Origin: Streptomyces zhaozhouensis
GTDB lineage: Bacteria > Actinomycetota > Actinomycetes > Streptomycetales > Streptomycetaceae
NCBI RefSeq assembly: GCF_900230195.1
Contig: NZ_OCNE01000010.1
Location: forward strand, 124,001 to 188,000
Reading direction: 5' to 3'
Length of the DNA stretch: 64,000 nucleotides
Under the pieces are notes generated by a model, which saw only the letters and a program-made list of their open reading frames with translations, was not told where the DNA came from and searched no databases. Positions within the stretch are counted from its first letter, which is position 1. Each line of letters begins with the position of its first letter. Positions 23,176 through 29,899 of the stretch are shown one piece after another. Both the position numbers and the translations under genes were made by a program.

Positions 23176-24591
23176 TCAGCCCCCGGCAGGGCTGATCGGG
23201 GTCAGGACGCCCGTCCGGCGTTCGACCGCCTCCGCCGCCGTCAGGCACAGGTCCTCGCGGTACATCGGGCCGATCAGCTGCACGCCCTGGGGTAGCCCGT
23301 CGACCACCGCGCCTGGCACCGACACGGCCGGCAGGCCGACCAGCGACGTCGCCGAGCACAGCCGCATCGCGCGGGTGACCCGTTCGAACCCCTCGGGTCC
23401 CGTGGACTCCAACCCCGGCTCGATCGGCGGCTCGGTGAAGACCGGTCCCAGCACGAGTTCGTGACGGGACATCAGCTCCGCCCAGGAGCGCCGGAGTCCC
23501 AACCACACGCCGGTCAGCCGCAGATACTCGGCGAGGTCGGCCGGCTTCGCGCGTTCCATCGACATCTCGATGTAGGCGCGGCTGTTCTCGGGGACCACCG
23601 GGCCGATGTGCGGCCAGGCCAGCGAGAACTCGGTCATGATCAGCCGGCCGTACACCTCCAGCGTCTCGGCCAGGCGCGGGACGTCGTCGATCTCCTCCAC
23701 CGCGTGGCCGGCGTCCGAGAGCGCGTCGGCCGCCGCCGACACCGCCGTCTCGACGGCCGGGTGGACGCCCTGCCCGCCCGGGTCGCGCACCACCGCGACC
23801 CGCCACGGCGCCCGGGGCGCCGGACCGTCCGGCGGCACCGGGACGGCGCGCGGATCGACCGGGTCGGTGCCGGCCAACGCCTCGAACGCCAGCCGCAGAT
23901 CACCCACCGTGCGGGCCAACGGGCCGTCCACCGGGATGAGTTGGGAGGCCAGTGAGGGGTCGTCCGGCCCCATGCGGTGGTCGGAGGGGAAGCGGCCGGC
24001 GCTGGGCTTGAGCCCGGCGACCCCGCAGAACGCGGCGGGCAGCCGCACCGAGCCGCCCGAGTCGTTGCCCAGCCCCAGGGGTGCCATCCCGCTGGCCACC
24101 GCCGCCCCGTCCCCGCCGCTCGAACCGCCAGGGGTGCGGCTCGCGTCCCAGGGGTTGCGCGTGTCGCCGAACAGCTCGCTGCGCGAGTGCACGCCGCCGA
24201 GCGCCAGATCCGGCATGTTGCTGTGGCCCACCGGCACCGCGCCCGCCGCCCGCAGCCGGGCCACCGGCGGGGCGTCCCGCCGCGCCGTGAACGCGCGGAA
24301 GCGCGCGATGCCGTGGGTGGTGGGCACGCCGGCGACGTCGATGTTCTCCTTCACGGTGAACGGGACCCCGGCGAGCGGGCCGAGGCGTTCGCCCGCGTCG
24401 CGGCGGGCGTCCAGGGCGGCGGCCTCGGCGCGGGCGGTCTCGGCCATCGCCTGGGTCACGGCGTTGACCTGCGGGTTGACCTCGGCGATCCGGGCCAGAT
24501 GACTCTCGACGACCTCGACGGCGCTCAGCTCGCCGCTGCCGACGGCGGCTCCCAGCTCGTCGGCCGTGCGCTGCCAGAGAGTGTTGTCCAT
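23176..24591 (-). CDS. amidase signature-family hydrolase
   Basis: 471 residues; ATG 24591 with GAGGAA about 8 bases upstream. The Ser-cisSer-Lys triad is intact: Lys in FTVKENIDVAG, first Ser in TPGGSSGGDGAAVA, nucleophile Ser in GLGNDSGGSVRLPAAFCG. These enzymes hydrolyse small amides (or act as GatA-like or urea-amidolyase-like proteins); the rest shows no fused domain. It is divergent from a TetR gene 113 bp away, so the pair probably forms an inducible amide or nitrile-breakdown unit. It converges on the twelve-gene locus but is on the opposite strand, so I do not include it in that pathway. Confidence 0.92.
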   Translation of the reverse strand: MDNTLWQRTADELGAAVGSGELSAVEVVESHLARIAEVNPQVNAVTQAMAETARAEAAALDARRDAGERLGPLAGVPFTVKENIDVAGVPTTHGIARFRAFTARRDAPPVARLRAAGAVPVGHSNMPDLALGGVHSRSELFGDTRNPWDASRTPGGSSGGDGAAVASGMAPLGLGNDSGGSVRLPAAFCGVAGLKPSAGRFPSDHRMGPDDPSLASQLIPVDGPLARTVGDLRLAFEALAGTDPVDPRAVPVPPDGPAPRAPWRVAVVRDPGGQGVHPAVETAVSAAADALSDAGHAVEEIDDVPRLAETLEVYGRLIMTEFSLAWPHIGPVVPENSRAYIEMSMERAKPADLAEYLRLTGVWLGLRRSWAELMSRHELVLGPVFTEPPIEPGLESTGPEGFERVTRAMRLCSATSLVGLPAVSVPGAVVDGLPQGVQLIGPMYREDLCLTAAEAVERRTGVLTPISPAGG

Positions 24592-24642
24592 GTGCGCGTT
24601 CCTCGTTCCGATGCGGTTGTATCGGATGGTAGCGCGAGATGT

Positions 24643-24656
24643 GATGCGCGCGCATC
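24643..24656. promoter_or_regulatory. probable TetR operator, amidase/regulator intergenic region
   Basis: GATGCGC-GCGCATC is a perfect 14-bp palindrome midway between the divergent amidase and TetR starts; similar CGATGCG and TATCGGATGG half sites lie at 24609-24628. Confidence 0.5.
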
Positions 24657-24704
24657 GAATAAACTTCCCGCGCGGATCGGACCAGGGAGTCAGGGAGGGC
24701 GCGG

Positions 24705-25322
24705 ATGCCGAAGCAGGTGGACTACGCGGAGCGCAGGGAACGGGTCGTCGACGCCGTCCACCGGCTCGCCGACCGGCACGGCATCGAGGGGGTGACCCTG
24801 CGCGACGTGGCGCGCGAGGCGGGCCTGTCGATGGGCGCGGTGCAGCGCGGCTTCCGGGACAAGGACGAGATGCTGGCGCTCGCCCTGGCCAGGGTGAGCG
24901 CACGCTTCGTGGAGCGGGCGCGCGCCGCCGCGGCCGAGCCGTCGCCTGGCGCGCTGGAACGGGTGCTGCTCGACGTGGCGCTGCTGGGCGAGGGGCAACG
25001 GGCCGAGGCGCAGGTGTGGCTGGCGTTCGTGGCCCGCGCGGCGGTGACGCCGTCGCTGGCGATGACGTTGCGCGACGGGCATCCCGAGGTGGCGTCGCTG
25101 CTGACCCGGCTGGTCGCCGAGGTCGCGGCGGGGTCCGGGGCGTCCGTGGACGCGGCGGCCGAGGCGCGGGCGCTGCTGGCGTTGGCGGACGGGCTCACCG
25201 TGCAGGTGCTGCTCGGGCAGCTGGGGCGGGACGAGGCGCGGCGGCTGCTCGTCGACAGGGCGCGGCTGCTGGCCGAGGCGACCCGCCCCGAGGCGGGGAA
25301 GAGGGCCGGGCCGACGGGGTGA
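24705..25322 (+). CDS. TetR-family regulator (BetI-like)
   Basis: 205 residues, ATG 24705. N-terminal helix-turn-helix at about 12-55 (RRERVVDAVHRLADRHGIEGVTLRDVAREAG, split here by eye, and SMGAVQRGFRDKDEML) and a BetI-type C-terminal domain (QVWLAFVARAAVTPSLA, LLALADGLTVQVLLG). It most likely represses the divergent amidase gene and itself through the 24643-24656 palindrome. The inducer is unknown. Confidence 0.9.
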   Translation: MPKQVDYAERRERVVDAVHRLADRHGIEGVTLRDVAREAGLSMGAVQRGFRDKDEMLALALARVSARFVERARAAAAEPSPGALERVLLDVALLGEGQRAEAQVWLAFVARAAVTPSLAMTLRDGHPEVASLLTRLVAEVAAGSGASVDAAAEARALLALADGLTVQVLLGQLGRDEARRLLVDRARLLAEATRPEAGKRAGPTG

Positions 25323-25356
25323 CCGCCGGCCCGGCCGTCGCGCGAGGGCGGCTCGC

Positions 25357-25884
25357 TCAGCCGAGCAGCTCGACGTCCAGCTGGCCGAAGTGGTACTGAC
25401 GGACGGCCGCCAGCAGCTCCTCCTCGGTCAACTGGCCGTTGCCGTCGGTGTCGACCTGCTGGAAGGCCTCCTTGGCGGAGGTCGCGTCCAGGCCGAGGGC
25501 GGTCAGCCAGGCGGCGAACTCGTCGCCGTTGATCAGCCTGTCGTTGTTCTTGTCGGCCAGGCCGACAAGCCCGGAGACCACCGGGCCGAGCGCCCTGTTG
25601 AAGGCCGCCTCGCCCTGGGTGTACACCAGGTCACCGGCGGACCGCAGGAACTCGTCGCGGGAGACGGTGGGGTTGCCACCGCTCTGCGCCGACAGGTAGT
25701 CGAAGAGCCCGAGGAAGGCGTCCCGGAGCGCGCCGGCCTCCGTGGAGGTGGCGGACTTCCCGAAGGAACGCGCGATCCGCGCGGCCTCCTGCTCGAAGTC
25801 CTCGCGCTCCAGGACGCCGTTGCGGTCGAAGTCCCACTTGTCGAAGCGCTTGCTCAGGCGGGCGTCGATCACGGGGTTGGGCAT
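25357..25884 (-). CDS. EF-hand calcium-binding protein, calerythrin-like
   Basis: 175 residues from the ATG at 25884. Four EF-hand positions can be read: DFDRNGVLEREDF (about 18-30), a degenerate SGGNPTVSRDEF near 72, DKNNDRLINGDEF near 113 and DTDGNGQLTEEEL near 147. Three loops keep the D-x-[DN]-x-[DN]-G-like ligands; the second is weak. Length and loop order match the sarcoplasmic-calcium-binding-type proteins of actinomycetes such as calerythrin, which buffer or sense calcium in the cytoplasm. No signal peptide. It appears to be a single-gene unit. Confidence 0.9.
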   Translation of the reverse strand: MPNPVIDARLSKRFDKWDFDRNGVLEREDFEQEAARIARSFGKSATSTEAGALRDAFLGLFDYLSAQSGGNPTVSRDEFLRSAGDLVYTQGEAAFNRALGPVVSGLVGLADKNNDRLINGDEFAAWLTALGLDATSAKEAFQQVDTDGNGQLTEEELLAAVRQYHFGQLDVELLG

Positions 25885-25934
25885 GGGGGATCTCCTTGTC
25901 GGTTGCGGATGTGGAGAGTGCTCTCGCGAGCGGA

Positions 25935-25958
25935 GCGGCACGGGCGTTCCCGTGCCGC
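25935..25958 (-). terminator. terminator after the nucleotide-sugar dehydrogenase
   Basis: A perfect 10-bp stem (GCGGCACGGG / CCCGTGCCGC) with a CGTT loop, about 95 bp downstream of the stop at 26052 on the minus strand and ahead of the EF-hand gene. Confidence 0.55.
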
Positions 25959-26051
25959 CCGGCGACCGGCGGCGCCCGGACGGGCGGGCCGGCGCCAGCT
26001 TGGCGTCGCCGGACGGTTCTGATCCCGTGCGGCGAGGGGGAGGGCCCGGCG

Positions 26052-27314
26052 CTACAGCAGCGTCACGCGTGCCCCGGCGGTCTTGCCGCGGGTGTCGAGC
26101 AACGCGCAGGGGGCCTGGGCGAGTTGGCGTGCCGGGTAGCAGGAGTGGTCCTGGAGCAGGATCGCGAGGTCGGCCCGCCCGAGCGCGGCGGACAGCTCGG
26201 TCTCCCGCCGCACCGGGACGCCGTCGGCGGTGAACTCGACCACCAGCGGGTCGTGGTAGGCGACCTCGGCGCCGGCCGAGCGCAGCAGCGCGGCGACGGG
26301 GAAGGCCGGGGACTCCCGGACGTCGGCGACGTCGGGCTTGTAGGAGACACCCAGCAGCAGGACCCGGCTGCCGGCCAACTCCCGGCCCTCGCGCCGCAGC
26401 ACCACGGCGGCGCGCTCCACGACGCGCGTCGGCATCGCGGATATGACCCGGCGGGCCGCCGCCAACAGTTCGAAGGTGAAGCCCTGTTCGGTCGCGTGGG
26501 TGTCCAGGTAGCGGGGGTCGACCGGCACGCAGTGACCGCCGACGCCTGGTCCCGGCTGGAACGCGGTGTAGCCGAAGGGCTTGGTGCCGGCGCAGTGCAA
26601 CACGTCCCACACGTCGATACCGGCTCGTTCACAGTAACGTGCCACCTCGTTCACCAAAGCGATGTTCACGTATCGGTGGGTGTTCTCCAGAAGTTTCGCC
26701 ATTTCCGCCTCGCGGGTGCCGGCGGAAAGCACCAGACGGTCGACGAGCCGGTGATAGAAGGCCGTGGCGTGTTTCAGGCAGAGCGGCGTGTATCCGCTCA
26801 CGATTTTGGGGGTGTTCCGCAGGCCGAATTGCGTGTTTCCCGGATCGATGCGTTCCGGGGAGTAGGCGAGATGGAAATCCTCGCCGGCCCGCAGACCGCT
26901 TTCCTTCTCCAGAATCTCGCGCAACAGCGTGTCGGTGGTGCCCGGATGGCTGGTCGACTCCAGCACCACCAGCGTGCCGGCCCCGAGGTGGCGGCCGACC
27001 GTGTGGCCGGCCGCCCGCAGGGCCGAGAGGTCGGGGAGGCCCGCCGCGTCCAGGCCCGTCGGCACGCAGATCACCACCGTGTCGCAGCCGGCCAGCGCCG
27101 CCGCGTCGTCAACGGCGGCGAAGCCGTTCGCCCGCATCGCGGCCACGGTCGCGTCGGGGATGTCGCCCACGTGCGAGCGGCCCGCGTTGAGCCCCTCCAC
27201 GACCTGGGGCGCCACGTCGAAGCCCACCACGGCCAGGCCCGCCTCGCAGGCCCGCGCCGCCAGCGGCAGTCCCACGTACCCCAGGCCCACCACCGCCAGG
27301 ACCGTGTCGCTCAC
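26052..27314 (-). CDS. nucleotide-sugar dehydrogenase (UDP-glucose/GDP-mannose dehydrogenase family)
   Basis: 420 residues from the GTG at 27314, preceded by GGGAGAGGGAG; GTG 27332 lies upstream of that site and is less likely. NAD-binding motif VVGLGYVGLPLAA, STSHPGTTD, the central KLLENTHRYVNIALVNE, and the catalytic cysteine in PGVGGHCVPVDP; C-terminal domain LLGVSYKPDVADVRESPA. It should oxidise a UDP- or GDP-hexose to the uronic acid in two NAD steps; the sequence is closer to UDP-N-acetylmannosamine/GlcNAc dehydrogenases (WecC/WbpA type) than to UDP-glucose dehydrogenase. Role: cell-wall or capsule-like polysaccharide. No glycosyltransferase adjoins it. Confidence 0.9.
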   Translation of the reverse strand: MSDTVLAVVGLGYVGLPLAARACEAGLAVVGFDVAPQVVEGLNAGRSHVGDIPDATVAAMRANGFAAVDDAAALAGCDTVVICVPTGLDAAGLPDLSALRAAGHTVGRHLGAGTLVVLESTSHPGTTDTLLREILEKESGLRAGEDFHLAYSPERIDPGNTQFGLRNTPKIVSGYTPLCLKHATAFYHRLVDRLVLSAGTREAEMAKLLENTHRYVNIALVNEVARYCERAGIDVWDVLHCAGTKPFGYTAFQPGPGVGGHCVPVDPRYLDTHATEQGFTFELLAAARRVISAMPTRVVERAAVVLRREGRELAGSRVLLLGVSYKPDVADVRESPAFPVAALLRSAGAEVAYHDPLVVEFTADGVPVRRETELSAALGRADLAILLQDHSCYPARQLAQAPCALLDTRGKTAGARVTLL

Positions 27315-27411
27315 CGGCTCTCCCTCTCCCACGTCTCGTCGGTCTGGTCACGCGTGGACACCACGCGTCGGCACCCGGGCGCGCGTGCCGCGCGGCCGGT
27401 CGGGCGTCCGG

Positions 27412-27723
27412 TCAGGCGCTGAAGGAACCGCTGCCCGGCGCCACGTGCGCGCCGAAGCCGGGCTGCACGGCCAGCCCAGGCGTCACGCAGAACGGGTCGG
27501 CGTAGATCGTCACCGGACGGTCGGTCCGGTTGGACAGCACATGGGCGTCGAGGGGGAGCTTGTGGCAGCCGACCGGGTTGTCGTACGTCGTCAGCGGGCC
27601 GAATTCGGTGCTGAAGACCGACACCTCGCCCTCGGCCGCGTGGGCCGGAAGCGAAAAGGCGGTGGCGGTCAGAAAAAAGGCCCCGACGAGGGTGCCGAGG
27701 GTGGTGCGGACGGAGGAACGCAT
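27412..27723 (-). CDS. small secreted protein, function unknown
   Basis: 103 residues with a clear Sec signal peptide (RTTLGTLVGAFFLTATAFSL, cleavage after AHA near residue 29). The mature 74 residues contain two cysteines (VGCHKLP and DPFCVTP) that could form a disulphide, and read as a small beta-sandwich: YDNPVGCHKLPLDAHVLSNR, PVTIYADPFC. It is not a chaplin or rodlin by its motifs. I do not recognise the family. Confidence 0.7.
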   Translation of the reverse strand: MRSSVRTTLGTLVGAFFLTATAFSLPAHAAEGEVSVFSTEFGPLTTYDNPVGCHKLPLDAHVLSNRTDRPVTIYADPFCVTPGLAVQPGFGAHVAPGSGSFSA

Positions 27724-28025
27724 GGATCAACTCCCGTGAATTGGTTGGACTGAGGAGATTATTTCGGATCCCGTGCGGCTCTCGCGCCACAGCGGGGGAA
27801 ATGGGTCCGCACGGGCGACGGGCGGCACGGGTGTACTAGCCGGGTGGGCCCTTACAGGGCCTTCTCGCTTTGCGCACAGGGGAGTTGGCGTGTTATTCCG
27901 CGTGAGCGCCGGGGGACGTGTTTCCGCTTCGCAACAGAATGGCCCGCGAGTGTGTGCGAACACGTGCGGGTTGCTAGCCTGCCGCTGGTGAACAACTGCA
28001 CGACACGGGGACACGGGGGAGTGCG
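27724..28025. other. intergenic region, divergent promoters
   Basis: This 302-bp gap holds no gene. A small hairpin GGCCCT-TAC-AGGGCC lies near 27847-27861, and a -10-like TAGCCT at 27975-27980 about 45 bp before the rightward start; its -35 region is weak. Confidence 0.35.
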
Positions 28026-28898
28026 ATGAGCCATATGCAGGGCTGGCCGGGTCCGGCGGGCGCGCCGGGGCCTTCAGGCGGGCCGCAGAAGGCCGATCAG
28101 GGGCGGCGCCTGGGCATCCTGGCGCTGGTCGTCGTGCTGGTGACGGGACTCTCCTTCGGGCTGGCCGCCGCCACCGGGGCCGACGCCAGGGACAACGGGG
28201 CGATGGGCCCGGCTCCCGGCATGGGGGACATGGAGGGGATGAACCCGGAGGACATGCCGGAGCTGGAGGGGCTTGAGGACCTCGACGACCTGGAGTCCGA
28301 CATCGGGGGCGACGGCGGCGACCTGGGCGGGGAGAGCGGGGACCTCGGGGGCGACAGCGGCGACCTCGGCGGCGACGACTTCGGCGGGGACAGCGGGACG
28401 ACCCCCACCGAGGAGCCCACCGACCCGACGCTGGACCTCTACCGCTCGGTGAGCGCCGGCGACTGCCTGGCCACCTGGATGACCAGTGAGACCGAGTGGA
28501 GCAGCACCACGCCCGAGGTGGTCGACTGCTCGGCGGAGAACGCGGGCGTCTGGGTCTCGGCCACCACCGGCTCGCTGAGCGACTGCCCCACGGACGCCGG
28601 GCGTTCGTACATCTACTACACCTCGGGCGCCGAGACCGTGGCGCTCTGCCTGACCCGCCAGTTCGAGATCGGACAGTGCTTCCTCGGCTCCGGCACCAAC
28701 GCCAACCTGATGAGCTGGGTCGACTGCGAGGGCGGCTCCGTCCCCTCGCCGTACGACAGGAAGTTCAACGTGCTGGCCGTCTACGCGACCAGCAACAACA
28801 CGGGCGAGGAGTGCGCCGCCGAGGCGGGCACCCGGCAGTACTACTACTGGTCCATGGACGGGAACTCGACCCTGCTCTGCGCGCTGGAGATGAACTGA
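28026..28898 (+). CDS. membrane-anchored extracellular protein with acidic Gly-Asp linker
   Basis: 290 residues. A short Pro/Gly-rich cytoplasmic start (1-27), one membrane segment LGILALVVVLVTGLSFGLAA (about 29-48), an acidic Met/Glu/Asp stretch (58-95), then GGDGGDLGGESGDLGGDSGD-type repeats (about 96-122) and a globular C-terminal domain with eight cysteines (GDCLATW, VVDCSAEN, LSDCPTD, ALCLTRQ, GQCFLG, VDCEGG, EECAAE, LLCALEMN). The even number of cysteines suggests disulphides outside the cell. Similar DUF-type envelope proteins are common in Streptomyces; function unknown. Likely co-transcribed with 28957. Confidence 0.75.
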   Translation: MSHMQGWPGPAGAPGPSGGPQKADQGRRLGILALVVVLVTGLSFGLAAATGADARDNGAMGPAPGMGDMEGMNPEDMPELEGLEDLDDLESDIGGDGGDLGGESGDLGGDSGDLGGDDFGGDSGTTPTEEPTDPTLDLYRSVSAGDCLATWMTSETEWSSTTPEVVDCSAENAGVWVSATTGSLSDCPTDAGRSYIYYTSGAETVALCLTRQFEIGQCFLGSGTNANLMSWVDCEGGSVPSPYDRKFNVLAVYATSNNTGEECAAEAGTRQYYYWSMDGNSTLLCALEMN

Positions 28899-28956
28899 TG
28901 GGGGCCGTGCGAGCCGGCACGGGCGCCGGGCAGCCGGGTAGGAACGAGGGGGAAGC

Positions 28957-29808
28957 ATGAGTCAGCCGCCGCCACCGCCGGGTGCGCCCGGCCAGCCGAA
29001 CGGACCGGGGTACGGCTACCCGCACGCGGCCACCCAGCCGGACTTCCGGCCCACGGCGCCGCCGGCGGGCGGGCCCCCGCAGCCGCCGCCAGGCGGCCCC
29101 GCGGGGCCGCCCCAGGCCGCCCCGCCGCCCGCCGCCGCGGGGCCGGGACCCGGGGGCCCGGGGTACGGCTATCCGCAGCAGCCGCCCCCGGGCCCGGCGG
29201 GCCAGGGCCCCGGCTACGGCTACCCGCAGGGCCCGGGCCCCGCGCCGGGGATGCCCGCGCCCTTCCCGCCCCCGCCGCCCCCGGGCGCCGGGGGGAACGT
29301 GGGCGCCGCCCTCGGGCTGACGCTCGCGGCCATGCTCGGGATGTTCCTCCTCTACGGCTTCCTCACCGGCATGGTCGTGGACTTCGAGGACCTCATGAAG
29401 GAGGCCATGGAGAACGGCGACACCGAGATCGACGTCGCCCAACTCACCTGGCTGGCACCGCTGGTCGGCGGGGTGATCGGCCTCCCGGCGGCCCTGATGG
29501 CCCGGGGGAAGGTCGCCCTCTACTGGCTGGCCGCCGGCGCGGCCGTGGTGGCGATGCTGCTGGGTGAGACCTTCGCCACGGCGGTGCTGATCTCCGACGC
29601 CTCCGACGGCGCCAAGAGCGCCTTCGAGATCTTCTTCGAGGACTTCTCCGACGTCTGGGAGGGCTGGACGGAGAACTCCCACGGCATGGTCTGGCCGCTG
29701 ATGGCGCTGGCCCCCGCCACCGCCCTCTTCGCCGGGTACTTCCTGGGCGGCACCGGCAGCCCGAAGCACCCGGTGCCGCACCCGCCGCAGCCGATGCCCT
29801 ACCGCTGA
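28957..29808 (+). CDS. proline-rich membrane protein, function unknown
   Basis: 283 residues, 58 bp after the previous gene and preceded by GAGGGGGAAG. The first 110 residues are Pro/Gly-rich with three YGYP motifs (GPGYGYPHA, PGYGYPQQ, PGYGYPQG), likely disordered and cytoplasmic. Four membrane segments follow at about 115-135, 168-185, 191-210 and 245-265, with an acidic loop EDLMKEAMENGDTEID between the first two. No enzymatic motif. The pairing with another single-span envelope protein suggests a joint envelope role. Confidence 0.72.
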   Translation: MSQPPPPPGAPGQPNGPGYGYPHAATQPDFRPTAPPAGGPPQPPPGGPAGPPQAAPPPAAAGPGPGGPGYGYPQQPPPGPAGQGPGYGYPQGPGPAPGMPAPFPPPPPPGAGGNVGAALGLTLAAMLGMFLLYGFLTGMVVDFEDLMKEAMENGDTEIDVAQLTWLAPLVGGVIGLPAALMARGKVALYWLAAGAAVVAMLLGETFATAVLISDASDGAKSAFEIFFEDFSDVWEGWTENSHGMVWPLMALAPATALFAGYFLGGTGSPKHPVPHPPQPMPYR

Positions 29809-29829
29809 GGCGCGGCACACGCCACCGCA

Positions 29830-29879
29830 CCGCACGCCCGAGGGGGCCGGCCGCACCGCCGGCCCCCTCGGGCGTGCGG
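29830..29879. terminator. strong bidirectional terminator
   Basis: A perfect 22-bp stem (29830-29851 against 29858-29879) with a 6-base loop CGCACC, 22 bp after the rightward stop and 20 bp beyond the leftward lyase stop, serving both converging genes. Confidence 0.85.
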
Positions 29880-29899
29880 CGGTGCGGCCGGCCGCGCGC

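Noticed and set aside
23176..27314. Extension of the twelve-gene locus to the amidase and nucleotide-sugar dehydrogenase
   Set aside because: A terminator follows 23093, the next genes are on the opposite strand with their own regulator, and overlaps stop; linkage is only proximity.
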